NCBI RefSeq assembly: GCF_002514725.1
Contig: NZ_NTLB01000007.1
Coordinates: 62,001 to 126,000, forward strand
DNA length: 64,000 bases
Direction of reading: 5' to 3'
Origin: Mangrovitalea sediminis
GTDB taxonomy: Bacteria > Pseudomonadota > Gammaproteobacteria > Pseudomonadales > Oleiphilaceae
Made by a program: the position numbers and the translations under genes. The notes beneath the pieces are model-generated. The model had not been told where the DNA came from. It made no database searches and worked only from the letters and a program-made list of their open reading frames with translations. Below are positions 54,253 through 63,758 of the stretch, piece after piece (within the stretch, counting starts at the first letter, position 1; each line of letters begins with the position of its first letter).

Positions 54253-54906
54253 TCAGGCGGATGCCGATGGCGACAAACCGGCTTCGCCCAGGATCACGGG
54301 CGCCACCAGCGGCAACAGGATCTTGGGGTGCCGATAGGAGGACAGCATCCGTATCTGGAAACCGGCGGCTTCGAAGGTGCGTCGCGTGTCACGATTCAGG
54401 TTGCAACCACAGGCCAGATGACGCCAGAGCGGGTTACAGCGCTGCTGCCAACGCGCCAGCGAGCGCGTGCCCGCCTGTACATGCTCAAAAAAGAGCAGGC
54501 GACCGCCGGGTCGCAATACACGCCGAACCTCCGCGGCCGCCCGGGCCGGGTCCGGCAAGGTACAGAACACCAGAAAGGCCACCACCGTATCAAAGCTGTC
54601 GTCGGCAAAGGGTAACTGTCCGGCATCGCCCTCGACCAACGTGACCCTTTCGGCCAAACGAACATCCAGCGCCTGCAAACGGGCCTGCGCCTGCTCGAGC
54701 AGTCCCTTGTGGGGTTCGATCCCGGTCAGGGACGTCATCTGCTGGCTGTAGTACTCAAGACTATTGCCAGTACCGATGCCGATTTCCAGGACATCGCCAG
54801 CCGCTTCACCCAACAGGTGAGCCCGCTCCCGCCGGAAGGCTCGATCAGCGACATTCAGCATGCGCGGAAAGATCCGATTCTCGTAAAATCCCTGCAGATC
54901 CAGCAT
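54253..54906 (-). CDS. Class I SAM-dependent methyltransferase
   Basis: The 217-residue protein has a Rossmann methyltransferase fold: VLEIGIGTGNSLEYYS (motif I, about residues 39-54), the acidic GIEPHKGLLEQA, VEGDAGQLPFADDSFD and LRPGGRLLFFEHV. It resembles the thiol/menaquinone-like (Methyltransf_11) group. The substrate is unknown. The start at 54906 follows AGGAGGAAAT. With the acyltransferase it forms an operon, perhaps for lipid modification, which is inference. Confidence 0.87.
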   Translation of the reverse strand: MLDLQGFYENRIFPRMLNVADRAFRRERAHLLGEAAGDVLEIGIGTGNSLEYYSQQMTSLTGIEPHKGLLEQAQARLQALDVRLAERVTLVEGDAGQLPFADDSFDTVVAFLVFCTLPDPARAAAEVRRVLRPGGRLLFFEHVQAGTRSLARWQQRCNPLWRHLACGCNLNRDTRRTFEAAGFQIRMLSSYRHPKILLPLVAPVILGEAGLSPSASA

Positions 54907-55016
54907 ATTTCCTCCTGGAAATGACCAAAGTCAGGCCTGACCACCAAGGACTTGGACCTGAAGGCGGCAAGCTGGCATCATCCTACCGTTAACCGATCTG
55001 GCAGGGAACCGTCCGC

Positions 55017-56444
55017 ATGGGGAACATCAGCCTGTTAGCCTTACTGGTCGTGCTGCTTTACGGGTTGTCCTTCTATTGCATTTTCCGCATTCTCCTCAGC
55101 TACCGCACGACGCAGGGGGCGGTTGCCTGGATCATCGCACTGCTGACCTTCCCGTACATTGCACTCTTTTTGTATGCGTTGTTCGGCCGCAATCGTTTCT
55201 CAGGCTATGTCCGTGCCCGGCGCACCGGAGACCAGGAGGTCGCCCATCTCGTCGACGCACTGCAGTCGGCGATTGGCCAGTACCAAAGCGGGGCTCCCCA
55301 GACGTCTCCGGAACTGCGGGTTCTCACCAGCCTGGTCCGGCTCCCCTTCACCACCGGCAATCACTGCCGACTGCTGCACAATGGCAGCGAAACCTTCGAC
55401 GCCCTGTTCGACGCACTGGATAAGGCACGCAGCTACGTGCTGCTCGAGTTCTACATCGTCCGCAACGACCACATCGGCCGCCGTGTTCAGGATGCGCTGC
55501 TGCGAAAACTGCACGAGGGCGTGGCGGTCTACTTCATCTATGACGATATCGGTAGCGCAGGCCTGCCTACGGACTACATCGAAAGTCTCAGCCAGGCGGG
55601 CGCCCAGATCCGCGCCTTCGACAGCGGCAACCGGCGTCGCCGGCGTTTTCAGATCAATTTCCGCAACCACCGCAAGCTGCTCATCTGTGACGGCCAGGTC
55701 GGTTTCGTCGGAGGAATTAACCTGGGGGACGAATATCTCGGCGCCGAACCAACGCTCAGCCCCTGGCGGGATACCCATTGCCAGGTGGAAGGCCCCGCTG
55801 TACGCGTGCTACAGCTCAGTTTCCTGGAAGACTGGTATTGGGTTGCCAACCGGGTGCCGCCACTCAACTGGAACGGCCACGAGCCCGAAGGCGGCAGCGA
55901 TAACGTTCTTGTGCTCCCAAGCAGCCCGGCGGACGACTTCGAGACCTGCACCCTGTTTTTCCTCAACTGCATAAATTCAGCCCGTGAGCGGATCTGGATC
56001 GCCTCGCCGTATTTCGTGCCCGACCTGCAAATCGTCAACGCGCTGCAGCTTGCCAGCCTCCGGGGCGTCGATGTGCGCATCATCATTCCTGAAAACCCGG
56101 ACCACAAGCTGATCAGGCTCGCCGCCTACTCCTATCTGGTGCAGGCGAGCAGGGCCGGCATCAACATCTACCGCTACCAGCCCGGCTTCATGCACCAGAA
56201 GGTCCTGCTGGTAGACGACCGTTATGCCGCGGTCGGAACGGCCAACCTGGATAACCGTTCGATGCGTCTGAACTTCGAGATGACCCTGCTGGTCACCTCC
56301 TCCAGCTTCGTCGAAGCCGTCACCCGCATGCTCGAACACGACCTCACCGAATGCATACAGCTCACGGCAAAGGACTATCAGGATCGTTCGTTGCTGTTTC
56401 GCCTGGCCTGTCGCGGCGTACGCCTTGCAGCGCCATTGCTGTAA
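55017..56444 (+). CDS. cls: Cardiolipin synthase
   Basis: The 475-residue enzyme has two N-terminal membrane helices (LLALLVVLLYGLSFYCIF and GAVAWIIALLTFPYIALFLY) and two phospholipase-D HKD motifs, NHRKLLICDGQVGFVGG (about residues 215-231) and HQKVLLVDDRYAAVGTANLD (about 397-416). It condenses phosphatidylglycerol to cardiolipin at the inner membrane. It stands upstream of a GntR regulator gene and behind an AGGGAACC ribosome-binding site. Confidence 0.95.
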   Translation: MGNISLLALLVVLLYGLSFYCIFRILLSYRTTQGAVAWIIALLTFPYIALFLYALFGRNRFSGYVRARRTGDQEVAHLVDALQSAIGQYQSGAPQTSPELRVLTSLVRLPFTTGNHCRLLHNGSETFDALFDALDKARSYVLLEFYIVRNDHIGRRVQDALLRKLHEGVAVYFIYDDIGSAGLPTDYIESLSQAGAQIRAFDSGNRRRRRFQINFRNHRKLLICDGQVGFVGGINLGDEYLGAEPTLSPWRDTHCQVEGPAVRVLQLSFLEDWYWVANRVPPLNWNGHEPEGGSDNVLVLPSSPADDFETCTLFFLNCINSARERIWIASPYFVPDLQIVNALQLASLRGVDVRIIIPENPDHKLIRLAAYSYLVQASRAGINIYRYQPGFMHQKVLLVDDRYAAVGTANLDNRSMRLNFEMTLLVTSSSFVEAVTRMLEHDLTECIQLTAKDYQDRSLLFRLACRGVRLAAPLL

Positions 56445-56446
56445 AG

Positions 56447-56476
56447 CGGACCTTTTTGGCTAAAACCGGACCTTTT
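56447..56476 (+). repeat. Direct repeats CGGACCTTTT, 20 bases apart
   Basis: CGGACCTTTT occurs at 56447-56456 and 56467-56476, exactly two helical turns apart, between cls and the GntR gene. The periodic spacing suggests a binding site for a regulator. This is inference. Confidence 0.45.
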
Positions 56477-56483
56477 ACGCGGT

Positions 56484-56505
56484 TTTGCAAGTTGCAATTT
56501 GCAAA
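56484..56505. promoter_or_regulatory. Triple TTGCAA palindromic repeat upstream of the GntR gene
   Basis: TTGCAA, itself a palindrome, occurs at 56485-56490, 56492-56497 and 56500-56505, giving the overall inverted form TTTGCAA...TTGCAAA. It lies 120 bases before the GntR start. It could be an autoregulatory operator for the GntR protein, though GntR/FCD sites usually contain a different core. Confidence 0.5.
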
Positions 56506-56624
56506 GATTGTTTTCTGTGCGAGGATTAATCTGTGGGTATCTGTCTCCGGATACGTCTACCCACTGCCTGACAGAGGCCTGAAAAGGCTCCATCCGGAAG
56601 CGGAGCTGTAACGCGAGTCGTGGA

Positions 56625-57308
56625 ATGCTGACCTTCAAACCCCGGGAAACCCTGACCGAACAGGTGGCCCAGCACATCGAAAACCTGATTGCATTTGGCC
56701 GTCTGGAATCCGGTCAGCGCATTTATGAAAGTGCGATGGCAAAGGAACTGGAAGTCAGTCACGGCTCTGTGCGAGAGGCCCTGCTGTTGCTGGAAAAGCG
56801 CCATCTGGTGCGTAATATTCCCCGTCGCGGCGCCTTTGTCACCGAACTGGACGAGCCATTCGTCCGTTCGCTCTATGAAGTCATGAAGCTCTACCTTCAT
56901 TACAGCGGCAGCAAGTTCATCTACCTCTGGTCGCCACCCGACATGGAACGGCTGGAATCGCTGTATGCCCGGATGAGCGAGTGTTTTCGCAAAGGTCAGC
57001 TGATGCAGTTCCTCGATCTGGGCATCGAATATACCCAGACCTCCCTGGCCTATGCCGACAACTACTTTATTACTGCGGCCATCCGCGACCTCTGGCCATC
57101 CGCAAAACGCTGTGCTTTTGTTGCATTACGTCAGGGGACGGGTATGCTGGAGGACAGCCTGCACCATATGCGAGACTCCATTGAAGCCATCAAGGTGCGG
57201 GACGAAGAGTGGATGCTGCGGATCTTCGACGAATATGTCGACCGCCAGTGCCAGCAAGTATTGAACAGCCTGCCAAAGCGCGAACCCTCGGATCGGGCGG
57301 CTCGCTGA
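56625..57308 (+). CDS. GntR-family transcriptional regulator (FadR/FCD type)
   Basis: The 227-residue protein has a winged helix-turn-helix at the N-terminus (LTEQVAQHIENLIAFGRLES, SAMAKELEVSHGSVREALLL, about residues 10-75) with the GntR signature, and an all-helical C-terminal FCD-like domain (about residues 90-220). Its ligand is unknown. The gene has palindromic TTGCAA repeats upstream. No metabolic operon adjoins it on the same strand. Confidence 0.87.
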   Translation: MLTFKPRETLTEQVAQHIENLIAFGRLESGQRIYESAMAKELEVSHGSVREALLLLEKRHLVRNIPRRGAFVTELDEPFVRSLYEVMKLYLHYSGSKFIYLWSPPDMERLESLYARMSECFRKGQLMQFLDLGIEYTQTSLAYADNYFITAAIRDLWPSAKRCAFVALRQGTGMLEDSLHHMRDSIEAIKVRDEEWMLRIFDEYVDRQCQQVLNSLPKREPSDRAAR

Positions 57309-57381
57309 ACGGCTGCCACCGGCATCCCTGTCTCAGTGTCTACATCGGCAATAAACGCATCGGGATCGACCTGCGCGAGGC

Positions 57382-57795
57382 ATGAACAGGATTTGGTATC
57401 GCATTACCCGCCGACGCCCTGCTGGCGGGACGCTAAGAATAGAACCCGCGTGGGGATTACTGGCCCCCTTGCTTCTCGCCGGCTGCGCGACCCAACCTCC
57501 CCCCATGCCAGCTCCACCGCCACCGGCAGTTTCACAGAGCCAGACTCATCACCCAAAGGCTCCCCGCAAACAGCACGTTTCCTGCGCCTGGAGTCAGGTC
57601 CACGGGATCGCCGAGTTGGTGGCCGTCAGGGATCACCACGCCACTTATCGTTTCTATCCGGGGAATACGCTCTTCCGGAAATCCCACCCCCCCCACAACG
57701 CCAGTCCGGGTAATGAATACAAGGCTATTGTGCGCCGCCCGATGAACGGGCCTTGCGATGCCCCCGAACTGGTCGTGGTGGATCCGCTGGAGTAG
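57382..57795 (+). CDS. Small lipoprotein of unknown function
   Basis: The 137-residue product has a lipoprotein signal ending in LLAPLLLAGC (lipidated Cys35, with Ala at +2, which suggests the outer membrane). A Pro-rich linker (PPPMPAPPPPAV) follows, then a small C-terminal domain with two Cys (CAWS and CDAPEL) and beta-strand-like segments. No family is recognised. It converges with the next gene, one base apart. Confidence 0.65.
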   Translation: MNRIWYRITRRRPAGGTLRIEPAWGLLAPLLLAGCATQPPPMPAPPPPAVSQSQTHHPKAPRKQHVSCAWSQVHGIAELVAVRDHHATYRFYPGNTLFRKSHPPHNASPGNEYKAIVRRPMNGPCDAPELVVVDPLE

Positions 57796-57796
57796 A

Positions 57797-58390
57797 TCAG
57801 CCGGATTTTTTCTCCTCATCTGCCAAAGAGAGATGCGACACATCCGGCACGATGGGAGGTGGAGCATCCCGCTGCTCACCGAGATCGGATCCAGCTGGCG
57901 CCAGACTCCAATCATCGAGATGTTCGAAAACCGGAGCCTCGACGTCTGCTGGCGCCTCCATTCGAACGCCAACCGGATCCAGCTTGAGCGACGAGTGGGA
58001 CAGGATGTCATCCACCTTCTCGCCGGCTACCGGCAATCGATCGCCTGGCTCCACCTCGACCGTCCCCTCGGACGCAGGCGCGGATGCCGCCGGCACGGCA
58101 GGCTCCGGACGGCTGGCGGGCGGTGGGGTCTCGGCAGGAGCGGCAGCCGGTGTCGGCGCTTCGACACCCGCCATCGGCTCGATGTAACAGATCATCCCAT
58201 GCTTGCGCAGCACCGCCTGATATTTGGTGGCCGTCTCTTCATCCAGTTTATTGCGGATAACCACAGCCTGGCCGCTGAACATCCGGTCCACCTGCGCAAT
58301 GGTCGCCTTAAAGAGCGCCATGGCATTACCCCTGGCCGTATTTTCATCGACCCCCGGCACCCGCTCGCCTTTGAAAACCAACTGATACAT
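57797..58390 (-). CDS. Uncharacterised two-part protein with low-complexity tail
   Basis: The 197-residue protein begins with a compact region of about 75 residues (MYQLVFKGERVPGVDENTAR and FSGQAVVIRNKLDEETATKY), which resembles the small domain found at the start of various membrane-associated proteins of this lineage. A long Pro/Ala/Glu-rich disordered part follows (PAAAPAETPPPASRPEPAVP), and then an acidic C-terminus. There is no signal peptide. The ATG at 58390 is preferred because GGAGAGCC precedes it. Function unknown. Confidence 0.55.
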   Translation of the reverse strand: MYQLVFKGERVPGVDENTARGNAMALFKATIAQVDRMFSGQAVVIRNKLDEETATKYQAVLRKHGMICYIEPMAGVEAPTPAAAPAETPPPASRPEPAVPAASAPASEGTVEVEPGDRLPVAGEKVDDILSHSSLKLDPVGVRMEAPADVEAPVFEHLDDWSLAPAGSDLGEQRDAPPPIVPDVSHLSLADEEKKSG

Positions 58391-58501
58391 AGGCTCTCCA
58401 CGAAATTCCGTCATTCAGTCCTTTTTTGATATCTTACCAGTGTAGCGCTTCGTCCTGCTGACCGCCGCTCCCTTCGCCAAGGGATGGAAAGGAGAACCGC
58501 C

Positions 58502-59392
58502 ATGACTGCGCCGCCCACGGTGCCCACTTTGGAGTCGCTGATCGACCGAGTAAGCAACGATCATGTGCGAGGTGCAAGCGAATTGGCGCGCCTGGCTCTC
58601 GACGGGTTGAGAACCTGCGCATTGGAAACGCCCTCCCCGTCCCGCCAAGTCCTCGAGGCCACCGGCCAGGCCCTGCGCGACTGTCGGCCCGCCATGGCGC
58701 CGATCCGCAATCTCATGCAGCAATGGCTGGACCGAATATCAGCCGATCCTGCCACAGATGAGGCATGGTTACTGGCTGCCGCCGCACATGCCGAGAACCT
58801 CTGTCTCTCGTCCAAAACAGCAGTCCGGCGCATTGCCCTGCTGGCCTGCCGCCTCCTGCCCTCCGGCTGGACCCTGATGACCCACAGCCTGAGTTCCACC
58901 GTACTGGCGCTGGCCAACGCCCGCCATAAACGCAAAACCCGGCAGCAATGGCTGGTCAGTCGGTCAGAACCTGAACAGGAGGGGCTGGAACTGGCGCGCC
59001 GTCTTGCTGCACTGGAACAATCGGTGCTGGTCTTCACCGAAGCCCAGGGCGGCCTGATTATGCGCGATGCGAATGTGCTGGTGGTGGGAGCGGACGCCAT
59101 CCTGGCCAATGGCGACCTGATCAACAAGTCAGGAACCTATCTGCTAGCCCTCGCGGCTGCCGACCAGGGCGTACCGGTGTTATGCCTGTGTGAAACCTTC
59201 AAATACAGCGACAGTAACGATTTCGACCCTGAACCCCATGCCCTGGATCACCTGTCCCTGCCTGCATCCCAATGGATCAGCGGTTACAACTTCACCTTTG
59301 ACCGTACCCCCGCAAAACTGATCAGCGCCGTCCTCAGTGAAGATGGCTTATCGATCAATCGCTGTGCGCAGGTCCCCTGGCAAACGGCCTGA
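58502..59392 (+). CDS. eIF-2B/ribose-1,5-bisphosphate isomerase family protein
   Basis: The 296-residue protein shares the eIF2B-alpha/MtnA-type fold. Visible are VFTEAQGGLIMRDANVLVVG, VVGADAILANGDLINKSGTY (about residues 195-215) and VPVLCLCETFKY, which match the C-terminal core with the conserved GADxI and NKxGT motifs. In archaea the R15P isomerase works in an AMP pathway; bacterial members are less clear. The start at 58502 follows AAGGAG at eight bases, so the upstream ATG at 58484 is rejected. Confidence 0.82.
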   Translation: MTAPPTVPTLESLIDRVSNDHVRGASELARLALDGLRTCALETPSPSRQVLEATGQALRDCRPAMAPIRNLMQQWLDRISADPATDEAWLLAAAAHAENLCLSSKTAVRRIALLACRLLPSGWTLMTHSLSSTVLALANARHKRKTRQQWLVSRSEPEQEGLELARRLAALEQSVLVFTEAQGGLIMRDANVLVVGADAILANGDLINKSGTYLLALAAADQGVPVLCLCETFKYSDSNDFDPEPHALDHLSLPASQWISGYNFTFDRTPAKLISAVLSEDGLSINRCAQVPWQTA

Positions 59393-59601
59393 GCCCCTCA
59401 AACCAAAGCCACCAAAAGCACCGTCAAAAGCGTCATGTCAGCAGTTACATTCTGCAAACAATTGAAAAACGATACATCCATACAGGTTACAATTCAGTAA
59501 TACATGCAATAATGATGTTCAATGACGTCCTGTCTTGAATACGGACAGACCAAACCTGTTTTCTACTGCCATACGATGGATCAAGATCAGCGGTGAACGC
59601 C

Positions 59602-59964
59602 ATGACAGCAAACCTGCGCCGAACCTTTTGTCACTTGGTCGGAGTCATTCTCTGCATCGTCGCGACAGCCTCCCTGGCCGACCCGCTGGACCAGCACCTT
59701 GCCAAAAGCTTCCCGACGCAGTCACCGATCTATATCGGTTATGAAAGCGTGTCTGGCGCTAATACCGCGCACGATCAGAAAAAATACCTGATTCTCGACT
59801 TCCGCTTCGTCACCCAGCCAAAGCAGCCCAACCTGCAAGCCAGCATTTCGAAAATCTGCCACACGCTGCTACACGACAGAGGGTTGTTAAAACAGTTGGA
59901 CAGCCAGGGTTACGACATGATTTCCGTCGCCTTTGACCGTCACTACCAGTACGACTGCCTCTGA
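59602..59964 (+). CDS. Small exported protein of unknown function
   Basis: The 120-residue protein has a signal peptide (NLRRTFCHLVGVILCIVATA, cleaved after SLA near residue 26). Its mature part includes two Cys (KICHTLL and YDCL) that could form a disulfide. No family is recognised. It ends 18 bases before the stop of the histidine kinase gene on the other strand. The upstream 209 bases are AT-rich and may contain its promoter. GGTGAACGCC precedes the start. Confidence 0.62.
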   Translation: MTANLRRTFCHLVGVILCIVATASLADPLDQHLAKSFPTQSPIYIGYESVSGANTAHDQKKYLILDFRFVTQPKQPNLQASISKICHTLLHDRGLLKQLDSQGYDMISVAFDRHYQYDCL

Positions 59965-59982
59965 GACACCGATAGACGCGAC

Positions 59983-62900
59983 TCAGCTCAATCCAAACAG
60001 ATTGGGGAAGTCATCCAGCAGACGGTTCACCCTGTCCAGCTCGAACGCATCGATACCTTCACAGAGCGCCGCGCCGTAATGGCGAAGAGGACCCGATCCG
60101 GTTTCGTCCGCCAGCTGCTGCAAGTCCTCGCCAAAGGCGCGAATGCCCTCCGGATCGCCACTATCCTTGATTTTCTGCCAGCGCTCCGCAAACGCGACTT
60201 CCAATGTTTGCCGTAACTGCCGAAGCTGCTCTTCAGAGATGGGGGCCTCGTCGCCGGGAGCCACATCTTCAGAGGCATCCTGTAAGGCCTGATGGGGCAG
60301 AAAGCGCGACAAGGCCTCCAGGATTTCGGCCCGGCTGACCGGCTTCCGCAGGAAACCGTCAAAATGGGCATCGCGGATACGGTGCGAATCCTCAGCCATG
60401 ACCGAAGCCGTCAACGCTATCACCGGAATGTGCGCGGACTCCGGGTCGTCGTGCAGCGCAGCCCGGCATTCATAACCGTCCATCAGGGGCATACGGATAT
60501 CCAGCAGCACCAGATCCGGCTTGTCCTGTCGCGCACGCTCCACCGCCTGATAACCGTTCTCCGCTTCGATAATACGCAGGCCATATGGCGTCAGCATATC
60601 CCTTACCAAGCGACGGTTGGTCTCATTGTCATCGGCCACCAGAATCAACGCGGGACTGAAACGATAGTCCAGGGCGCCGTGGTCCGGCCCGGCAGCGGAA
60701 AGATCGGTCACCGAAGTCTCGACATGACTGAGGCGGATCGTAAATAGGGAACCCCGGCCGGGCTCGCTCTTGACCTGCAGCTCGCCGCCCATCATTTCAA
60801 CCAGCTTGCGACTGATCGCCAATCCCAGACCGGTGCCCCCGTATTGTCGGTTACTCTGCCCTTCCTGCTGTTCAAAGGCCTCGAAAATCCGGATCTGCTG
60901 GTCGACAGGTATGCCAATACCGGTATCCTCTACCTCGATGACCAGTACACAGCTCGAGCTCGGTTCAGCCACAATATCAGGGGCGCTCCGGGCGCGGATG
61001 ATGACACTCCCCTGGTGGGTAAACTTGATGGCATTGCCCACCAAGTTAAACAACACCTGCCGTAAGCGGGTCTCATCCAGCAACATAACCGGCGGCAATT
61101 CGCCCTCGATATCGACCCGAAGCGTTAACCCTCGGGACTCCGCCCGCATGGCGAAAATGCGGCGCACATCCTCCAACAGACGCTCGACATCCATCGGGCC
61201 GACTTCCAGTCGCATCTTGCCGGCCTCGATGCGCGAAAGGTCGAGAATGTCGTTGATCAGGGTCAGCAGGCTGCGGCTGCCGGATTTGATGGAATCCAGG
61301 TAGGTCCGCTGACGCGGTTCCGTGATACTGCTTTCCAGCAGCTCCGCATAGCCCATGACGGCATTCATCGGCGTTCGGATTTCGTGTGACATATTGGCCA
61401 GAAACTCGCTCTTGGCGCGGTTCGCTGCCTCGGCCTCGCGGGCCAGCTGCTCTGCCTCCTGCATGGACTGGCGCAGCTTCTCCTCGCTCAGCCGCAAGGC
61501 ATCCTCCGAGCGGATCCGTTCCTCCACCTCCCGCGACAGCTTACGGTTCCAGTACAGGAAGACGGCGATGACCACCAGCGCCACCATGACCACTCGGCGC
61601 ACCACGGTATAGTCGATATCCCGCTGCACATCCAGATGGATCCAGCGGTTGTAGATGCTGTCGTACTCATGCTTGCTGATACTGGCCAGCGCCTTGTTGA
61701 GGATACGTTGCAACTCCGGCATATCGGGCCGGATTCCCAGGCGCAGCTCGTACTGGTACGGCGTGATACTGGTGATTCTCAGGTTCGACAGCCCCAGCTT
61801 GGCCACCGTGTAGCTGACACTGGGAATCTGGGTGACCATCACATCCAGGTCACCGTTGGATAGCGCCAACAGCCCCTGTTCAACCGACTCTACGGGATAG
61901 ATATTCAAATCGGGATGGTTGATCAGCAGGTATTCCTGGCTGGCGTAATTGCGCACCACCCCCACCCGCTGTTTTTTCAGCTCACGCAGATCGCCGACGA
62001 AATGGCTGTCGTCGCGGATAACCAGCACAATGGGCAGGCTCAGATAACTGCGCGAAAAGAGGAAGCGGTTCTGCCGGCTGGGTGTACGGGTGAGTCCTGG
62101 AATGACATCGACCTTACCGTGCTCCAGGTTGTCCTCGACATTCGACCAGTCAGGCACCTGGACGATCTTGAACTGGTAGTCGAGACGATCCTCGATCTTC
62201 TTCACCAGATCGAGCACCAGGCCGCGCGGTTTGCCGTTTTCATCGAACTCGAACGGCGGCCAGTTCTCGCGCACCGCGATCTTCAGTCCCGCATGCTGCT
62301 TCAGCCAGGCCTTCTCGGCATCCGTCAGCAGCGGCTGGTCGCTCTGGTTATGTTCAGGCAGCACCTGATTGAGCCAGGTGGCCTGGATCAGGCGTTTTTC
62401 CGCTGGTGTAATGGCATCGATACCGGCGTCGAGCAACGACTGCAGCATATCGTCGTTATGACGTACCGCGTAGGACAGCTTCAACGGATGATCCGACAGC
62501 AGCTGAACCGCCGAAATCTGGGTGATCAGGTGATCCTGGAGGTAGGCTGCCACCCTTGGCACCGGTGCCACGTAGGCATCGGCCCGCCCGGTCATCAGCG
62601 CTGAGACGGCATCTCCAACCGACCGCACCGGTACCGGCGTGATATTTTCGACATTCTCCAATAGATCATATTGATAGTGATCGCCGTCCAACAACGCGAC
62701 CCGCTTCTCTTCCAGGCTGTGTAGATCCGTAATCGAAGCATCCGAGCTGTCGGTGAAGATCGCGTAGGTCAGTTGCATATAAGGCTTGGTGAACGCGAAC
62801 TCCTTTTCGTTAAGCGTCTGCGAGCTCTGCATGGACAGCGCATCGATCTTGCCACGGCGCAGGTCACGTTCCAGATCGTTCTCGGTACCGCCCACCAGCT

Positions 62901-63216
62901 TGACGCGAACACCGAGCTTGCGGGACAGCAGCGTCGCATAGGCGCTCTCACTGCCGCTGATCGTGCCACTGTCGTCCTTGAATGCCAGGGGTTTACGTTC
63001 CAGCGGCACACCGATCCGCACGACATGGTGCTTCTGCAACCAAAGAACCTGATCCGCCCCCAGCAGCGGCAACCGAGTCGGTACGGGCGGGTCGGCTTGT
63101 GCTGTGCGAAGCAGTGTAAACAGCATCAGCAGACCGTAGGCCAGCGCGTGAAATACCCGGAAAAATGCGGTTGAATGCCTCCCGCAACGACGCGAACGGC
63201 TGGTCCAGCTATACAT
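59983..63216 (-). CDS. BvgS-like hybrid histidine kinase with two periplasmic solute-binding domains
   Basis: The protein of about 1077 residues has an N-terminal signal anchor ([20 protein letters not shown]), two tandem SBP_bac_3 domains (for example [17 protein letters not shown], and [20 protein letters not shown]) and a membrane helix ([19 protein letters not shown]). A HisKA domain follows with phospho-His611 in [18 protein letters not shown], then an HATPase domain ([31 protein letters not shown]) and a receiver domain with Asp906 in [16 protein letters not shown]-terminal helical segment follows that resembles an Hpt domain but has no phosphorylatable His in the usual HxxKG site. The stimulus is unknown. 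The start is uncertain: ATG codons at 63216, 63288 and 63363 are all possible, and 63216 gives a normal signal peptide. No separate response regulator is adjacent. Confidence 0.9.
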   Translation of the reverse strand: MYSWTSRSRRCGRHSTAFFRVFHALAYGLLMLFTLLRTAQADPPVPTRLPLLGADQVLWLQKHHVVRIGVPLERKPLAFKDDSGTISGSESAYATLLSRKLGVRVKLVGGTENDLERDLRRGKIDALSMQSSQTLNEKEFAFTKPYMQLTYAIFTDSSDASITDLHSLEEKRVALLDGDHYQYDLLENVENITPVPVRSVGDAVSALMTGRADAYVAPVPRVAAYLQDHLITQISAVQLLSDHPLKLSYAVRHNDDMLQSLLDAGIDAITPAEKRLIQATWLNQVLPEHNQSDQPLLTDAEKAWLKQHAGLKIAVRENWPPFEFDENGKPRGLVLDLVKKIEDRLDYQFKIVQVPDWSNVEDNLEHGKVDVIPGLTRTPSRQNRFLFSRSYLSLPIVLVIRDDSHFVGDLRELKKQRVGVVRNYASQEYLLINHPDLNIYPVESVEQGLLALSNGDLDVMVTQIPSVSYTVAKLGLSNLRITSITPYQYELRLGIRPDMPELQRILNKALASISKHEYDSIYNRWIHLDVQRDIDYTVVRRVVMVALVVIAVFLYWNRKLSREVEERIRSEDALRLSEEKLRQSMQEAEQLAREAEAANRAKSEFLANMSHEIRTPMNAVMGYAELLESSITEPRQRTYLDSIKSGSRSLLTLINDILDLSRIEAGKMRLEVGPMDVERLLEDVRRIFAMRAESRGLTLRVDIEGELPPVMLLDETRLRQVLFNLVGNAIKFTHQGSVIIRARSAPDIVAEPSSSCVLVIEVEDTGIGIPVDQQIRIFEAFEQQEGQSNRQYGGTGLGLAISRKLVEMMGGELQVKSEPGRGSLFTIRLSHVETSVTDLSAAGPDHGALDYRFSPALILVADDNETNRRLVRDMLTPYGLRIIEAENGYQAVERARQDKPDLVLLDIRMPLMDGYECRAALHDDPESAHIPVIALTASVMAEDSHRIRDAHFDGFLRKPVSRAEILEALSRFLPHQALQDASEDVAPGDEAPISEEQLRQLRQTLEVAFAERWQKIKDSGDPEGIRAFGEDLQQLADETGSGPLRHYGAALCEGIDAFELDRVNRLLDDFPNLFGLS

Positions 63217-63468
63217 CGACTCTGCCACGATACCCAACCATTCCTCTCGGGTCTGTTGGCGCCTGCCGAGCAGCCGCGCCGTCACCATTATTGAGCCAGA
63301 AAAGGCGGCGCGATCGCCGACACCGCAAATGCGCGACAATCCCACCGGCCCTTGATTGGCCATCCCATGCGTGTATCCTACTGGTGAAGCCGTGCTGCGG
63401 GCGAACAGAAATTCACCCCCATACCGCAGCGACGGAATGTCATCTTGCCACCATTGGGAGGGTTCAGG

Positions 63469-63702
63469 ATGGACACGTCACCGCACACCCTGCAAACGCT
63501 TTTCGCCCAGTTGGGACTACCCAGCGACGCTGGCGCCATCACCGACTTTATCGCGCGACATGCCCCACTAGATCCGGATGTGACACTGCCCGATGCCAAG
63601 TTCTGGACAGCCGCCCAGGCGCGGTTTCTGCGTGAAGGCGTCAGCAACGATGCCGACTGGGCAGAGGCCATCGATAGTCTTGACGCCCAGTTACGGCATT
63701 GA
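63469..63702 (+). CDS. DUF2789 family protein
   Basis: The 77-residue protein matches the DUF2789 pattern known from gammaproteobacteria: [17 protein letters not shown] at the start, an ADAKFW-type [19 protein letters not shown] in the middle, and [13 protein letters not shown] at the end. The function is unknown. The ATG at 63469 follows GGGAGG and is preferred over the longer frame. It is divergent from the histidine kinase gene. Confidence 0.88.
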   Translation: MDTSPHTLQTLFAQLGLPSDAGAITDFIARHAPLDPDVTLPDAKFWTAAQARFLREGVSNDADWAEAIDSLDAQLRH

Positions 63703-63758
63703 TATCCGTATCTTGGGCATTCTGGCAACGGTTGGCCATGCGGATTATCCGTAAAACG

